41,424 bases of DNA from the NCBI RefSeq assembly GCF_001545035.1, contig NZ_FCOJ02000063.1, forward strand, positions 1 through 41,424, written 5' to 3'. The notes under the pieces are model-generated. The model made no database searches, was not told the origin of the DNA, and worked only from the letters and a program-made list of their open reading frames with translations. This DNA comes from Caballeronia glebae (GTDB taxonomy: Bacteria; Pseudomonadota; Gammaproteobacteria; Burkholderiales; Burkholderiaceae). Every line of letters begins with the position of its first letter. The first letter of the stretch is position 1. This document shows positions 32,899-40,284 of this stretch, one piece after another. A program made the position numbers and the translations under genes.

Positions 32899-34611
32899 AT
32901 GGCAGATACTATTTCGCAAGCAGAGCTAACGGATGGCTTCCATCTGGTCGTTCAGGCGCTGAAGCTTAACGGCATCGACACCATCTATGGCGTGGCCGGC
33001 ATCCCGATCACGGACCTGGCGCGCCTTGCACAGGCCGAGGGAATCCGTTACCTCGGCTTCCGTCACGAACAATCCGCCGGGAACGCTGCGGCCATCACCG
33101 GGTATCTGGAGCAATGGCCCGGCGTGTGCCTGACCGTGTCGGCGCCGGGCTTCCTCAACGGCCTCGTGGCTCTTGCCAACGCCACGACGAACGGCTTTCC
33201 GATGATCCAGATCAGCGGGTCCAGCGACCGCGCGATCATCGATCTTCAGCAGGGCGACTACGAAGAGCTTGACCAGATGAACGCAGCCAAGCCTTTTGCC
33301 AAGGCGGCGTTCAGAATCAACCGTCCCGAGGATATCGGCATAGGTGTCGCCCGTGCAATCCGTGCGGCGGTTTCGGGACGGCCCGGCGGCGTCTATCTGG
33401 ATCTCACGGCGGCGGCCCTGGCTGCAACCACCGACGCAACGTCTGCGCAAGCCGCCCTCATCAAGGTCCTTGACGCGGCGCCTGCCCGTATCCCGTCTCA
33501 GGGGTCGGTGGCCCGCGCGCTATCGCTCCTCGCAAGCGCACAGCGTCCGCTCGTGATCCTTGGCAAGGGCGCGGCCTATGCCCAGGCTGACGACGCCATC
33601 CGGGCGTTTCTTGAAGAGACGGGTATCCCCTTCCTGCCGATGTCCATGGCCAAGGGCCTGCTGCCGGACGACCATGCGCAGTCCGCAGCGGCCGCGCGTT
33701 CCCTCGCGCTCGGCCAGGCCGACGTCGTGATGCTGGTCGGCGCACGGCTGAACTGGTTGCTCGGGCATGGGAAGTCACCGCAATGGTCGCCTGACGTAAA
33801 GCTGATCCAGATCGACATCGAGTCCACCGAGTTCGACAGCAACCGCGCGATTGCCGCGCCCGTGGCGGGTGATATCGCTTCGGCGATGGCAGCGTTCAGG
33901 ACCGGATTGTCCGCTACGCCAGTGCACGCGCCGAAGGCGTGGACGGAGGCGATCGGCGAACGCCGTAACCATAACGAAGAAAAGATGGCGGCGAACCTGC
34001 GCGCCAATCCGGACCCGATGACGTTCCAGAGCGGACTGCGTGCGGTGCGCGATACGCTCGCGTCGCATCCCGATGTCTATCTCGTCAACGAAGGCGCGAA
34101 TACGCTCGACATCGCGCGAAACATCATCGACATGAAGTTGCCGCGCCGGCGACTCGATGCGGGAACGTGGGGCGTGATGGGTATCGGCATGGGGTACGCC
34201 ATCGGGGCTGCGGTAACCAGCGGTCATCCGGTCGTGGCGATCGAAGGTGACAGTGCGTTCGGCTTCAGCGGCATGGAGATCGAAACCATCTGTCGCTACC
34301 GTCTGCCGGTGGTCATCGTGGTGTTCAACAACGGCGGCATTTACCGCGGCGACGATGTCAATCGCAGCGGCGGCGCTGACCCGGGTCCGACGGTCCTGAT
34401 GGCCTCGGCACGATACGACAAGTTGATCGAAGCCTTCGGTGGCAAGGGCTACAACGTGACGCGGCCGGAGGAACTAAGCGCGGCGCTGTCCGCCGCACTC
34501 GAAGCCAAGACGCCGGCGCTGATCAACTGCGTCATCGATCCGCATGCGGGCACGGAGAGCGGTCACCTGAAGAACCTCAATCCGAAAAGCGGGCTGGCGG
34601 CGACGAAGTAG
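32899..34611 (+). CDS. oxc: Oxalyl-CoA decarboxylase
   Basis: Thiamine-diphosphate enzyme that converts oxalyl-CoA to formyl-CoA and CO2; formyl-CoA then feeds Frc. 570 residues, like Oxalobacter and E. coli (YfdU) enzymes. The catalytic glutamate is E57 in FRHEQSAGNAA; GIDTIYGVAGIPITDLAR opens the pyrimidine-binding domain; the diphosphate/Mg motif begins GDSAFGFSGMEIET (450-463) and ends VVFNNGGIYRGD about 28 residues later. ATG at 32899 has GGGGA upstream. Between frc and the yfdE-like gene on one strand. Confidence 0.96.
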   Translation: MADTISQAELTDGFHLVVQALKLNGIDTIYGVAGIPITDLARLAQAEGIRYLGFRHEQSAGNAAAITGYLEQWPGVCLTVSAPGFLNGLVALANATTNGFPMIQISGSSDRAIIDLQQGDYEELDQMNAAKPFAKAAFRINRPEDIGIGVARAIRAAVSGRPGGVYLDLTAAALAATTDATSAQAALIKVLDAAPARIPSQGSVARALSLLASAQRPLVILGKGAAYAQADDAIRAFLEETGIPFLPMSMAKGLLPDDHAQSAAAARSLALGQADVVMLVGARLNWLLGHGKSPQWSPDVKLIQIDIESTEFDSNRAIAAPVAGDIASAMAAFRTGLSATPVHAPKAWTEAIGERRNHNEEKMAANLRANPDPMTFQSGLRAVRDTLASHPDVYLVNEGANTLDIARNIIDMKLPRRRLDAGTWGVMGIGMGYAIGAAVTSGHPVVAIEGDSAFGFSGMEIETICRYRLPVVIVVFNNGGIYRGDDVNRSGGADPGPTVLMASARYDKLIEAFGGKGYNVTRPEELSAALSAALEAKTPALINCVIDPHAGTESGHLKNLNPKSGLAATK

Positions 34612-34693
34612 AACGCCGGGAGGTCATGTTGCCGGGGCGGCCAATGTTTCTGTGGCCGCCCGCCAGTCACCTCAAATCACGATGAGAAAAACA

Positions 34694-35884
34694 ATGAACG
34701 CTTCAGCAGCAACCACGCGGCCGGACGGCCCGTTTTCCGATGTGCTCGTCGTCGATCTGACGCACGTGCTCAACGGCCCGTTCGGCACGAACATCCTGAC
34801 CGATCTTGGCGCACGGGTGATCAAGGTCGAGCAGCCTGGTCATGGCGACGACACTCGACTCCTCGGCCCTTTCGTGGGCGACCAGTCGCTCTATTTCAGC
34901 TTCGTGAACCGGGGCAAAGAAAGCATCGTCCTCGATCTGAAGGCCGAAGCCGACCGTGAGATTTTCCTGAACATGGTGCGTCGGGCCGACGTTCTGGCGG
35001 AGAACTATCGCCCCGGCACGATGCAGCACCTCGGGTTCTCCTACGACGAGCTTTCGCGCATCAACCCGCGACTCATCTATGCGTCCTCTTCGGGCTTCGG
35101 CCAGACCGGGCCGATGGCCACCTTCCCCGCTTACGACACGATCGTCCAGGCCATGAGCGGCATCATCGATGCAACCGGTTTTCCGGGCGGCCCGCCGACC
35201 CGCGTCGGCACATCGCTTTCCGATCTGTGCGGCGGCATCTTCATGTTCAGCGGCATTGCAAGCGCTCTTTACGATCGCGAGAAGACGGGCAAGGGTGCGC
35301 ATATCGACGTTGCCATGTTCGATGCGACGCTTGCGTTCCTGGAGCATGGATTCATGTCCTACTCGGCAACAGGGAAGGCGCCAGGGCGCATCGGCAACCG
35401 CCACCCTTATATGGCGCCTTTTGACATCTTCGAAGCGCGCGACAGGCAGTTCGTGATCTGCGCGGGCAACGATTCGCTTTTTGTGAAACTCTGCAACGCG
35501 ATCGGTCGGCCGGAACTCTTAACCGATGCGCGCTTCTCCGACAACCACCATCGCATGGAGCATGTCGCCGACCTCAAGGAAGCGCTCGAAGTGACGTTGC
35601 GCGGACAGGACGCGGCTCACTGGCTGAAGGTGATCCATGAGGCGGGCGTGCCTGTGGGACCGCTGCTCGACATTGCCGAGGCGGCGGCGCTACCGCAGAC
35701 GGCAGCGCGCAACATGGTGATCGAAGCCGGCGGTGTAAAAATGCCGGGCAACCCGATCAAGATCAGCAATTACGCCGATCCGGCGGTACGGCCCGGCGCG
35801 CCGTCGCTGGACCAGCACGGGGCCGCCTTACGCGCCGAGTTTGAGACAGACGGCCGCAGTTCATCCGCGCGGGGAGAATCCTGA
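34694..35884 (+). CDS. yfdE: Acetyl-CoA:oxalate CoA-transferase (YfdE-like)
   Basis: Class III CoA-transferase of about 396 residues, paralogous to Frc but closer to E. coli YfdE, which activates oxalate with acetyl-CoA. DLTHVLNGPFGTNILTDLGA, VIKVEQPGHGDDTR, GNRHPYMAPFDIFEA and ARNMVIEAGGVKMPGNPIKI agree closely with YfdE as I recall it. Catalytic aspartate D177 in GTSLSDLCGG. Start uncertain: ATG 34694 (chosen, MNASAATT) or ATG 34682. Its stop overlaps the next start (TGATG). Having both Frc and YfdE would let oxalate breakdown begin from acetyl-CoA before formyl-CoA is available; inferred from the E. coli enzymes. Confidence 0.9.
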   Translation: MNASAATTRPDGPFSDVLVVDLTHVLNGPFGTNILTDLGARVIKVEQPGHGDDTRLLGPFVGDQSLYFSFVNRGKESIVLDLKAEADREIFLNMVRRADVLAENYRPGTMQHLGFSYDELSRINPRLIYASSSGFGQTGPMATFPAYDTIVQAMSGIIDATGFPGGPPTRVGTSLSDLCGGIFMFSGIASALYDREKTGKGAHIDVAMFDATLAFLEHGFMSYSATGKAPGRIGNRHPYMAPFDIFEARDRQFVICAGNDSLFVKLCNAIGRPELLTDARFSDNHHRMEHVADLKEALEVTLRGQDAAHWLKVIHEAGVPVGPLLDIAEAAALPQTAARNMVIEAGGVKMPGNPIKISNYADPAVRPGAPSLDQHGAALRAEFETDGRSSSARGES

Positions 35885-36564
35885 TGGACGTCGCAGTCGC
35901 CCCCCCGGCCGCACTCCCGCTGCGCGTCAATGTACGGCGCGTCGTTGCGCTCACCACCGTTTGCGGTTTCGTGGAGGTGATCGGGTACAAGGACGTAGGC
36001 GGGATCTATCCGGCCATCATGACAGGCAACACCGTGCAACTGGGCTGGAGTCTGGCACAGGGAGCATGGTCCCGGTTTGCGCTCCTTGCTTTTGCCATCG
36101 GCGCGTTTTTCATCGGCTGCATGATCGCGAGCCTGATCAGGCGTCACCTCAAGCGGCCGCCACTCGAACTCTGCATCATGGCTGTGTTGCTCGTCGTGGC
36201 CGGAATCGTTCGCGGTGATCCAGCGCTGCGGGTGTCCGTCGAACTCCCGCTTCTGGCACTCGCGCTCGGCATGCAGGGGGAGACGATCAGCCGGTTCGGC
36301 GCTGTGTCGTTGCAGACCTTGGTCGTGACCAACAACATGGTGAAGTTTTCCGACACCTTCGTCGGTCGTTACTTGAGCGGCAAAAATGCAGCGAAGCGGC
36401 CTTCGCTGGCGGACGTGCTCCTGCCGGGCCTCGCGTGGTTGACGTACAGTCTCGCGGCCGCCGTGGGTGCCATCGTTTCAGGCCTGGTGTCGCAACCGCT
36501 CATCATTCCGGCGCTGATCCTGGTTTTCGTCTCGTTCGATCTGATCCGGTTTCCGGACCATTGA
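35884..36564 (+). CDS. DUF1275 (YoaK-like) integral membrane protein
   Basis: A 226-residue inner-membrane protein with about six hydrophobic helices. GGIYPAIMTGNTVQLGWSLA near residue 40-58 is the recognisable family motif (a TGN turn), and VVTNNMVKFSD lies in the second half. Its ATG overlaps the yfdE stop (TGATG), so translation is coupled. DUF1275 proteins have no settled function. In the E. coli oxalate operon the membrane-protein slot is filled by YfdV, an unrelated permease-type protein, and in Oxalobacter oxalate enters by OxlT. No such transporter occurs here, so this protein is a candidate for oxalate or formate movement; inference only. Confidence 0.85.
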   Translation: MDVAVAPPAALPLRVNVRRVVALTTVCGFVEVIGYKDVGGIYPAIMTGNTVQLGWSLAQGAWSRFALLAFAIGAFFIGCMIASLIRRHLKRPPLELCIMAVLLVVAGIVRGDPALRVSVELPLLALALGMQGETISRFGAVSLQTLVVTNNMVKFSDTFVGRYLSGKNAAKRPSLADVLLPGLAWLTYSLAAAVGAIVSGLVSQPLIIPALILVFVSFDLIRFPDH

Positions 36565-36621
36565 ACGCCCGGCACGATGAGGCCATCAGACCTTAACCAA
36601 ACTTAATATGAGGAAGCGATC

Positions 36622-36999
36622 ATGGCGGACACCGCGGCACTGGATACGTTGATCGTCGGGCAGGCCCCCGATGCGCTGATCTGTTCGGATCGGGAAGGCG
36701 CAATCATCCGCTGGAACACGGCAGCGGAAGCGTTGTTTGGCTATCGGGCCGACGAAGCGCTGGGACAGAGTCTCGACCTGATCATTCCGCCTCATCTTCG
36801 CGCTGCGCACTGGCGTGGCTTCAATCAGGCGATGGAGTCAGGCGCGACGAAACACCACGGGCACGCGGTCATGACCGGCGCGACGCACAAGGATGGAACC
36901 CGCATCTACGCGGAGGTCGCGTTCTCGCTCGTCAAGACCGACACGGGAGAAGTCACCGGTGCGGTTGCGATCGCCCGGCCGAAGAAACGCGAAGCCTGA
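36622..36999 (+). CDS. Single-domain PAS protein
   Basis: A 125-residue cytoplasmic protein that is one PAS domain: ALICSDREGAIIRWNTAAEA, LFGYRADEALGQSLDLIIPP, then HWRGFNQAMESG and THKDGTRIYAEVAFSLV. No kinase, DNA-binding or other output domain is present. Family members of this type are often sensor modules; a ligand cannot be named. A histidine pair in TKHHGHAV might bind a cofactor but this is speculation. Start at ATG 36622 with GAGGAAG upstream. 57 bp after the DUF1275 gene and on the same strand, so likely the last gene of the oxalate operon. Confidence 0.85.
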   Translation: MADTAALDTLIVGQAPDALICSDREGAIIRWNTAAEALFGYRADEALGQSLDLIIPPHLRAAHWRGFNQAMESGATKHHGHAVMTGATHKDGTRIYAEVAFSLVKTDTGEVTGAVAIARPKKREA

Positions 37000-37059
37000 T
37001 ACCGATCGGCTTTCGGGCACACTCCCCCACCCGCGCGGCGGAACGTTTGTGCGATCTTC

Positions 37060-37467
37060 TCAGGCCCAGTCAATGTGAATGCCAGAACCACCATCGAGAT
37101 ATGTTGATGGGTCATTCACCCGATAACAGCACGCCGATTCCGGCGCTGCCTCTCTTCTGGCCGCCGCCTTCCCGTTGATCGTCTCGAACGCCTGGACCAC
37201 CTCCTCGTCCAACAGGTCGTTGATCCGCTACGATGGGCGGATCTGAGCGAGTTTTCGCACGGCCTTGTCGAAAGACCGTAAACTAGACCCCTTTGCCGGA
37301 CGCGTTCGATGCACGAGCTCGTGCCTGTACGCGTCTAGCACCTGATTCAGCGTCAGATCCCGTTCGTCCGGCAGAGCGCCGATGTGGCAATCGGCCGCGT
37401 GGTCGCGGTGATAAGCATTTTCACGGGTTGTCGCGCCCCAAGTATTGACGACTTCGGCTGTATTCAC
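37060..37467 (-). pseudogene. Unrecognised reading frame interrupted by an amber codon
   Basis: A frame of 136 codons from GTG at 37467 to a stop at 37060, interrupted by TAG at 37228-37230 (IRPS*RINDLLDEEVVQAF). The segment RDLTLNQVLDAYRHELVHRT has the look of the N-terminal core-binding part of tyrosine recombinases, but this is an impression, not a firm match. Recombinase catalytic residues would be further on and are missing. Its position, 48 bp inside the right direct repeat, would suit a decayed integrase. Confidence 0.35.
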
Positions 37468-37480
37468 GGCTCAGAGCCGT
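37466..37480. repeat. 15-bp palindrome
   Basis: ACGGCTC-A-GAGCCGT, a perfect 7-bp inverted repeat with a one-base centre, 34 bp inside the right direct repeat and at the start of the interrupted frame. Confidence 0.6.
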
Positions 37481-37514
37481 AGCTTGTAAGCTATGACACA
37501 CGAATACGCCCGAC

Positions 37515-37545
37515 ATACTTTCTACTGGCGGCTGTTGTCGAGAAA
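37515..37545 (+). repeat. Right 31-bp direct repeat bounding the oxalate segment
   Basis: Matches 30763-30793 in the same orientation at 26 of 31 positions; its right end is 45 bp before the mutS start. The five differences fall at scattered positions (37523, 37524, 37530, 37535 and 37538). Confidence 0.7.
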
Positions 37546-37590
37546 CGACCTCCGCCCAGCTTGACGAGATCGCCTAAAGGCTTGAGCAGC

Positions 37591-40284
37591 ATGGATTTGA
37601 ACGATTTGACCGAACCGAAAGACGCGCCCGTTAAGGGAATAGAAAACCACACGCCGATGATGCAGCAGTATCTGCGCATCAAGGCGGAGCATCCCGGCAC
37701 GCTCGTTTTCTATCGCATGGGCGATTTCTACGAGCTTTTCTTCGACGACGCCGAGAAAGCCGCGCGTCTGCTCGATCTCACGCTCACGCAGCGCGGCGCA
37801 TCGGGCGGCAATCCAATCAGGATGGCGGGCGTTCCGCATCACGCTTGCGAGCAGTACCTCGCGAAGCTCGTGAAGCTGGGCGAGTCGGTTGCGATCTGCG
37901 AGCAGATCGGCGATCCGGCGACATCGAAGGGGCCGGTCGAGCGCAAGGTCATGCGCGTGGTCACGCCGGGCACGCTCACTGACGCGGCCCTGCTCTCCGA
38001 CAAAAGCGACGTTTATCTGCTGGCGCTCTGTCCCGCGCACAACCGCCGCGGCGTGGTGACGAGCGTCGGCCTCGCATGGCTCAATCTCGCGAGCGGCGCA
38101 TTGCGCCTCGCGGAAGTCGCGCCGAACCAGGTCGGCGCGGCGCTCGAACGCATTCGTCCGGCGGAAACGCTCGTCGCCGATTCGATCACGGACATGCAGG
38201 CATCGCTCGGCGTGACGAATCCCGGGGCGACCACGCGCGTTCCGGTGTGGCACTTCGACGTCGGCTCGGGCACGCAGCGCCTGCGCGAGCAACTCGATGT
38301 CGCGAGCCTCGACGGTTTCGGCGCGCAGACGCTCACCTGCGCGTGCGGCGCGGCCGGTGCACTGCTGCTCTACGCCGCCGCCACGCAGGGCCAGCAGTTG
38401 CGCCACGTGCGCAGCCTCAAGGTCGAGTACGAATCCGAATACATCGGGCTCGATCCCGCCACGCGGCGCAATCTGGAACTCACCGAGACGCTGCGCGGCA
38501 CCGAATCGCCCACGCTTTTTTCGCTGCTCGATACCTGCTGCACGACGATGGGCAGCCGCCTGTTGCGCCACTGGCTGCATCATCCGCCGCGCGATGCATC
38601 GATCGCTCAGACCCGTCAGCAGGCGATCGGCGCATTGCTCGACGCGCCCACGAGCGGCGGCCTCGACACGTTGCGCGGCGCGCTGCGCGCAATATCGGAC
38701 ATCGAGCGCATCACGGGCCGTCTCGCGTTGCTGTCGGCGCGCCCGCGCGATCTGTCGAGCCTGCGCGATACCTTCGCCGCGTTGCCCGATCTGCGCGCGC
38801 GCGTCGCGGCCGTGGCCGCGCATGCGCTAGCGTTGGAGCGCATCGACGCCGCACTGGAGCCGCCGCACGAGTGTCTCGATCTGCTGACGAACGCCATCGC
38901 TGCCGAGCCCGCCGCGCTGATTCGCGACGGCGGCGTGATCGCGCGCGGCTACGATCCCGATCTCGACGAGTTGCGCGATATTTCGGAGAACTGCGATCAG
39001 TTCCTGATCGATCTCGAAGCGCGCGAACGCACGCGCACCGGCATCGCGAACCTGCGTGTCGAGTACAACAAGGTGCACGGGTTCTATATCGAGGTCACGC
39101 GCGGGCAGACCGACAAGGTGCCCGACGACTATCGCCGCCGTCAGACGCTCAAGAACGCCGAGCGCTACATCACGCCAGAGCTGAAGACGTTCGAAGACAA
39201 GGCGCTCTCCGCGCAGGAGCGCGCGCTCGCCCGCGAACGCGCGTTGTACGACGCGCTGCTGCAGAACCTCTTGCCGTTCATAGCAGATTGCCAGCGCGTT
39301 GCAAGCGCGCTCGCGGAACTCGATCTGCTGTGCGCCTTCGCCGAACGCGCCCGCGCGCTCGACTGGGTCGCGCCGGAATTCACGGCCGATGCGGGCATCG
39401 ATGTCGAACAGGGACGGCATCCGGTCGTCGAGGCGCAGGTCGAGCAATTCATCGCCAACGACTGTTGTCTCAGCCAGGACCGCAAGCTTCTGCTCATCAC
39501 CGGCCCGAACATGGGCGGTAAATCGACCTTCATGCGTCAGACCGCGTTGATCGCGCTGATGGCCCATGTCGGCAGTTATGTGCCCGCCAGGCGCGCGCGT
39601 TTCGGCGCGCTCGATCGCATCTTCACGCGCATCGGCGCGGCCGACGATCTCGCGGGCGGGCGCTCGACCTTCATGGTCGAGATGACCGAGGCAGCGGCGA
39701 TTCTCAATGACGCGAGCGCATCGAGCCTCGTCCTGATGGACGAAATCGGGCGCGGTACCTCGACCTTCGACGGCCTCGCGCTCGCGTGGGCTATCGCGCG
39801 GCATCTGCTCACGCACAACGCCTGCTACACGCTCTTTGCGACGCACTACTTCGAGCTGACGCAGTTGCCCGCGGAATTCGCGCAGGCGGCGAACGTGCAT
39901 CTGTCGGCGGTCGAGCACGATCACGGCATCGTGTTCCTGCACGCGGTGAGCGAAGGTCCGGCCAATCAGAGCTACGGTTTGCAGGTCGCGCAACTGGCCG
40001 GCGTGCCCGGCGCGGTGATCCGCGCGGCGCGCAAGCATCTCGTACATCTGGAGCAGCAATCGATCAGCCAGCCGGCCGCGCAATTCGACCTGTTCGCGAG
40101 CCGGCCGTATTCGCCCGATGAACACGACGCACCGCCCGCCGATGAAAAAGCGCAAGCGCCGGAACATCCGCTGATGGAAAAGCTGCGCGCGCTCGATCCG
40201 AACGATCTGCGTCCGCGCGAAGCGCTCGATCTGCTCTACGAACTGCATGAACTGGCGAAACGCCCGCCGGATGCCTCGCATTGA
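37591..40284 (+). CDS. mutS: DNA mismatch repair protein MutS
   Basis: Recognises base mismatches and small loops and starts methyl-directed repair with MutL. 897 residues from ATG at 37591. The mismatch-reading Phe-X-Glu motif is F46-Y-E48 in RMGDFYELF. The ATPase has Walker A GPNMGGKST (638-646), then a Walker B/Q region LVLMDEIGRGTSTFDG and the helix-turn-helix dimer region near the end. A start ten codons upstream (TTG 37561) is possible. Immediately right of the direct repeat, so its upstream DNA is the accessory segment rather than the original neighbour. Confidence 0.97.
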   Translation: MDLNDLTEPKDAPVKGIENHTPMMQQYLRIKAEHPGTLVFYRMGDFYELFFDDAEKAARLLDLTLTQRGASGGNPIRMAGVPHHACEQYLAKLVKLGESVAICEQIGDPATSKGPVERKVMRVVTPGTLTDAALLSDKSDVYLLALCPAHNRRGVVTSVGLAWLNLASGALRLAEVAPNQVGAALERIRPAETLVADSITDMQASLGVTNPGATTRVPVWHFDVGSGTQRLREQLDVASLDGFGAQTLTCACGAAGALLLYAAATQGQQLRHVRSLKVEYESEYIGLDPATRRNLELTETLRGTESPTLFSLLDTCCTTMGSRLLRHWLHHPPRDASIAQTRQQAIGALLDAPTSGGLDTLRGALRAISDIERITGRLALLSARPRDLSSLRDTFAALPDLRARVAAVAAHALALERIDAALEPPHECLDLLTNAIAAEPAALIRDGGVIARGYDPDLDELRDISENCDQFLIDLEARERTRTGIANLRVEYNKVHGFYIEVTRGQTDKVPDDYRRRQTLKNAERYITPELKTFEDKALSAQERALARERALYDALLQNLLPFIADCQRVASALAELDLLCAFAERARALDWVAPEFTADAGIDVEQGRHPVVEAQVEQFIANDCCLSQDRKLLLITGPNMGGKSTFMRQTALIALMAHVGSYVPARRARFGALDRIFTRIGAADDLAGGRSTFMVEMTEAAAILNDASASSLVLMDEIGRGTSTFDGLALAWAIARHLLTHNACYTLFATHYFELTQLPAEFAQAANVHLSAVEHDHGIVFLHAVSEGPANQSYGLQVAQLAGVPGAVIRAARKHLVHLEQQSISQPAAQFDLFASRPYSPDEHDAPPADEKAQAPEHPLMEKLRALDPNDLRPREALDLLYELHELAKRPPDASH

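Larger units (their letters stand above)
37000..37514. other. Gene-poor stretch right of the oxalate operon
   Basis: About 500 bp between the PAS gene and the right repeat. Apart from the interrupted frame at 37060-37467 and the palindrome at 37466-37480, no gene or clear terminator for the oxalate operon was recognised. Confidence 0.45.

Noticed and set aside
37522..38823. 433-codon minus-strand frame at mutS
   Set aside because: Antisense of mutS with shadow composition.
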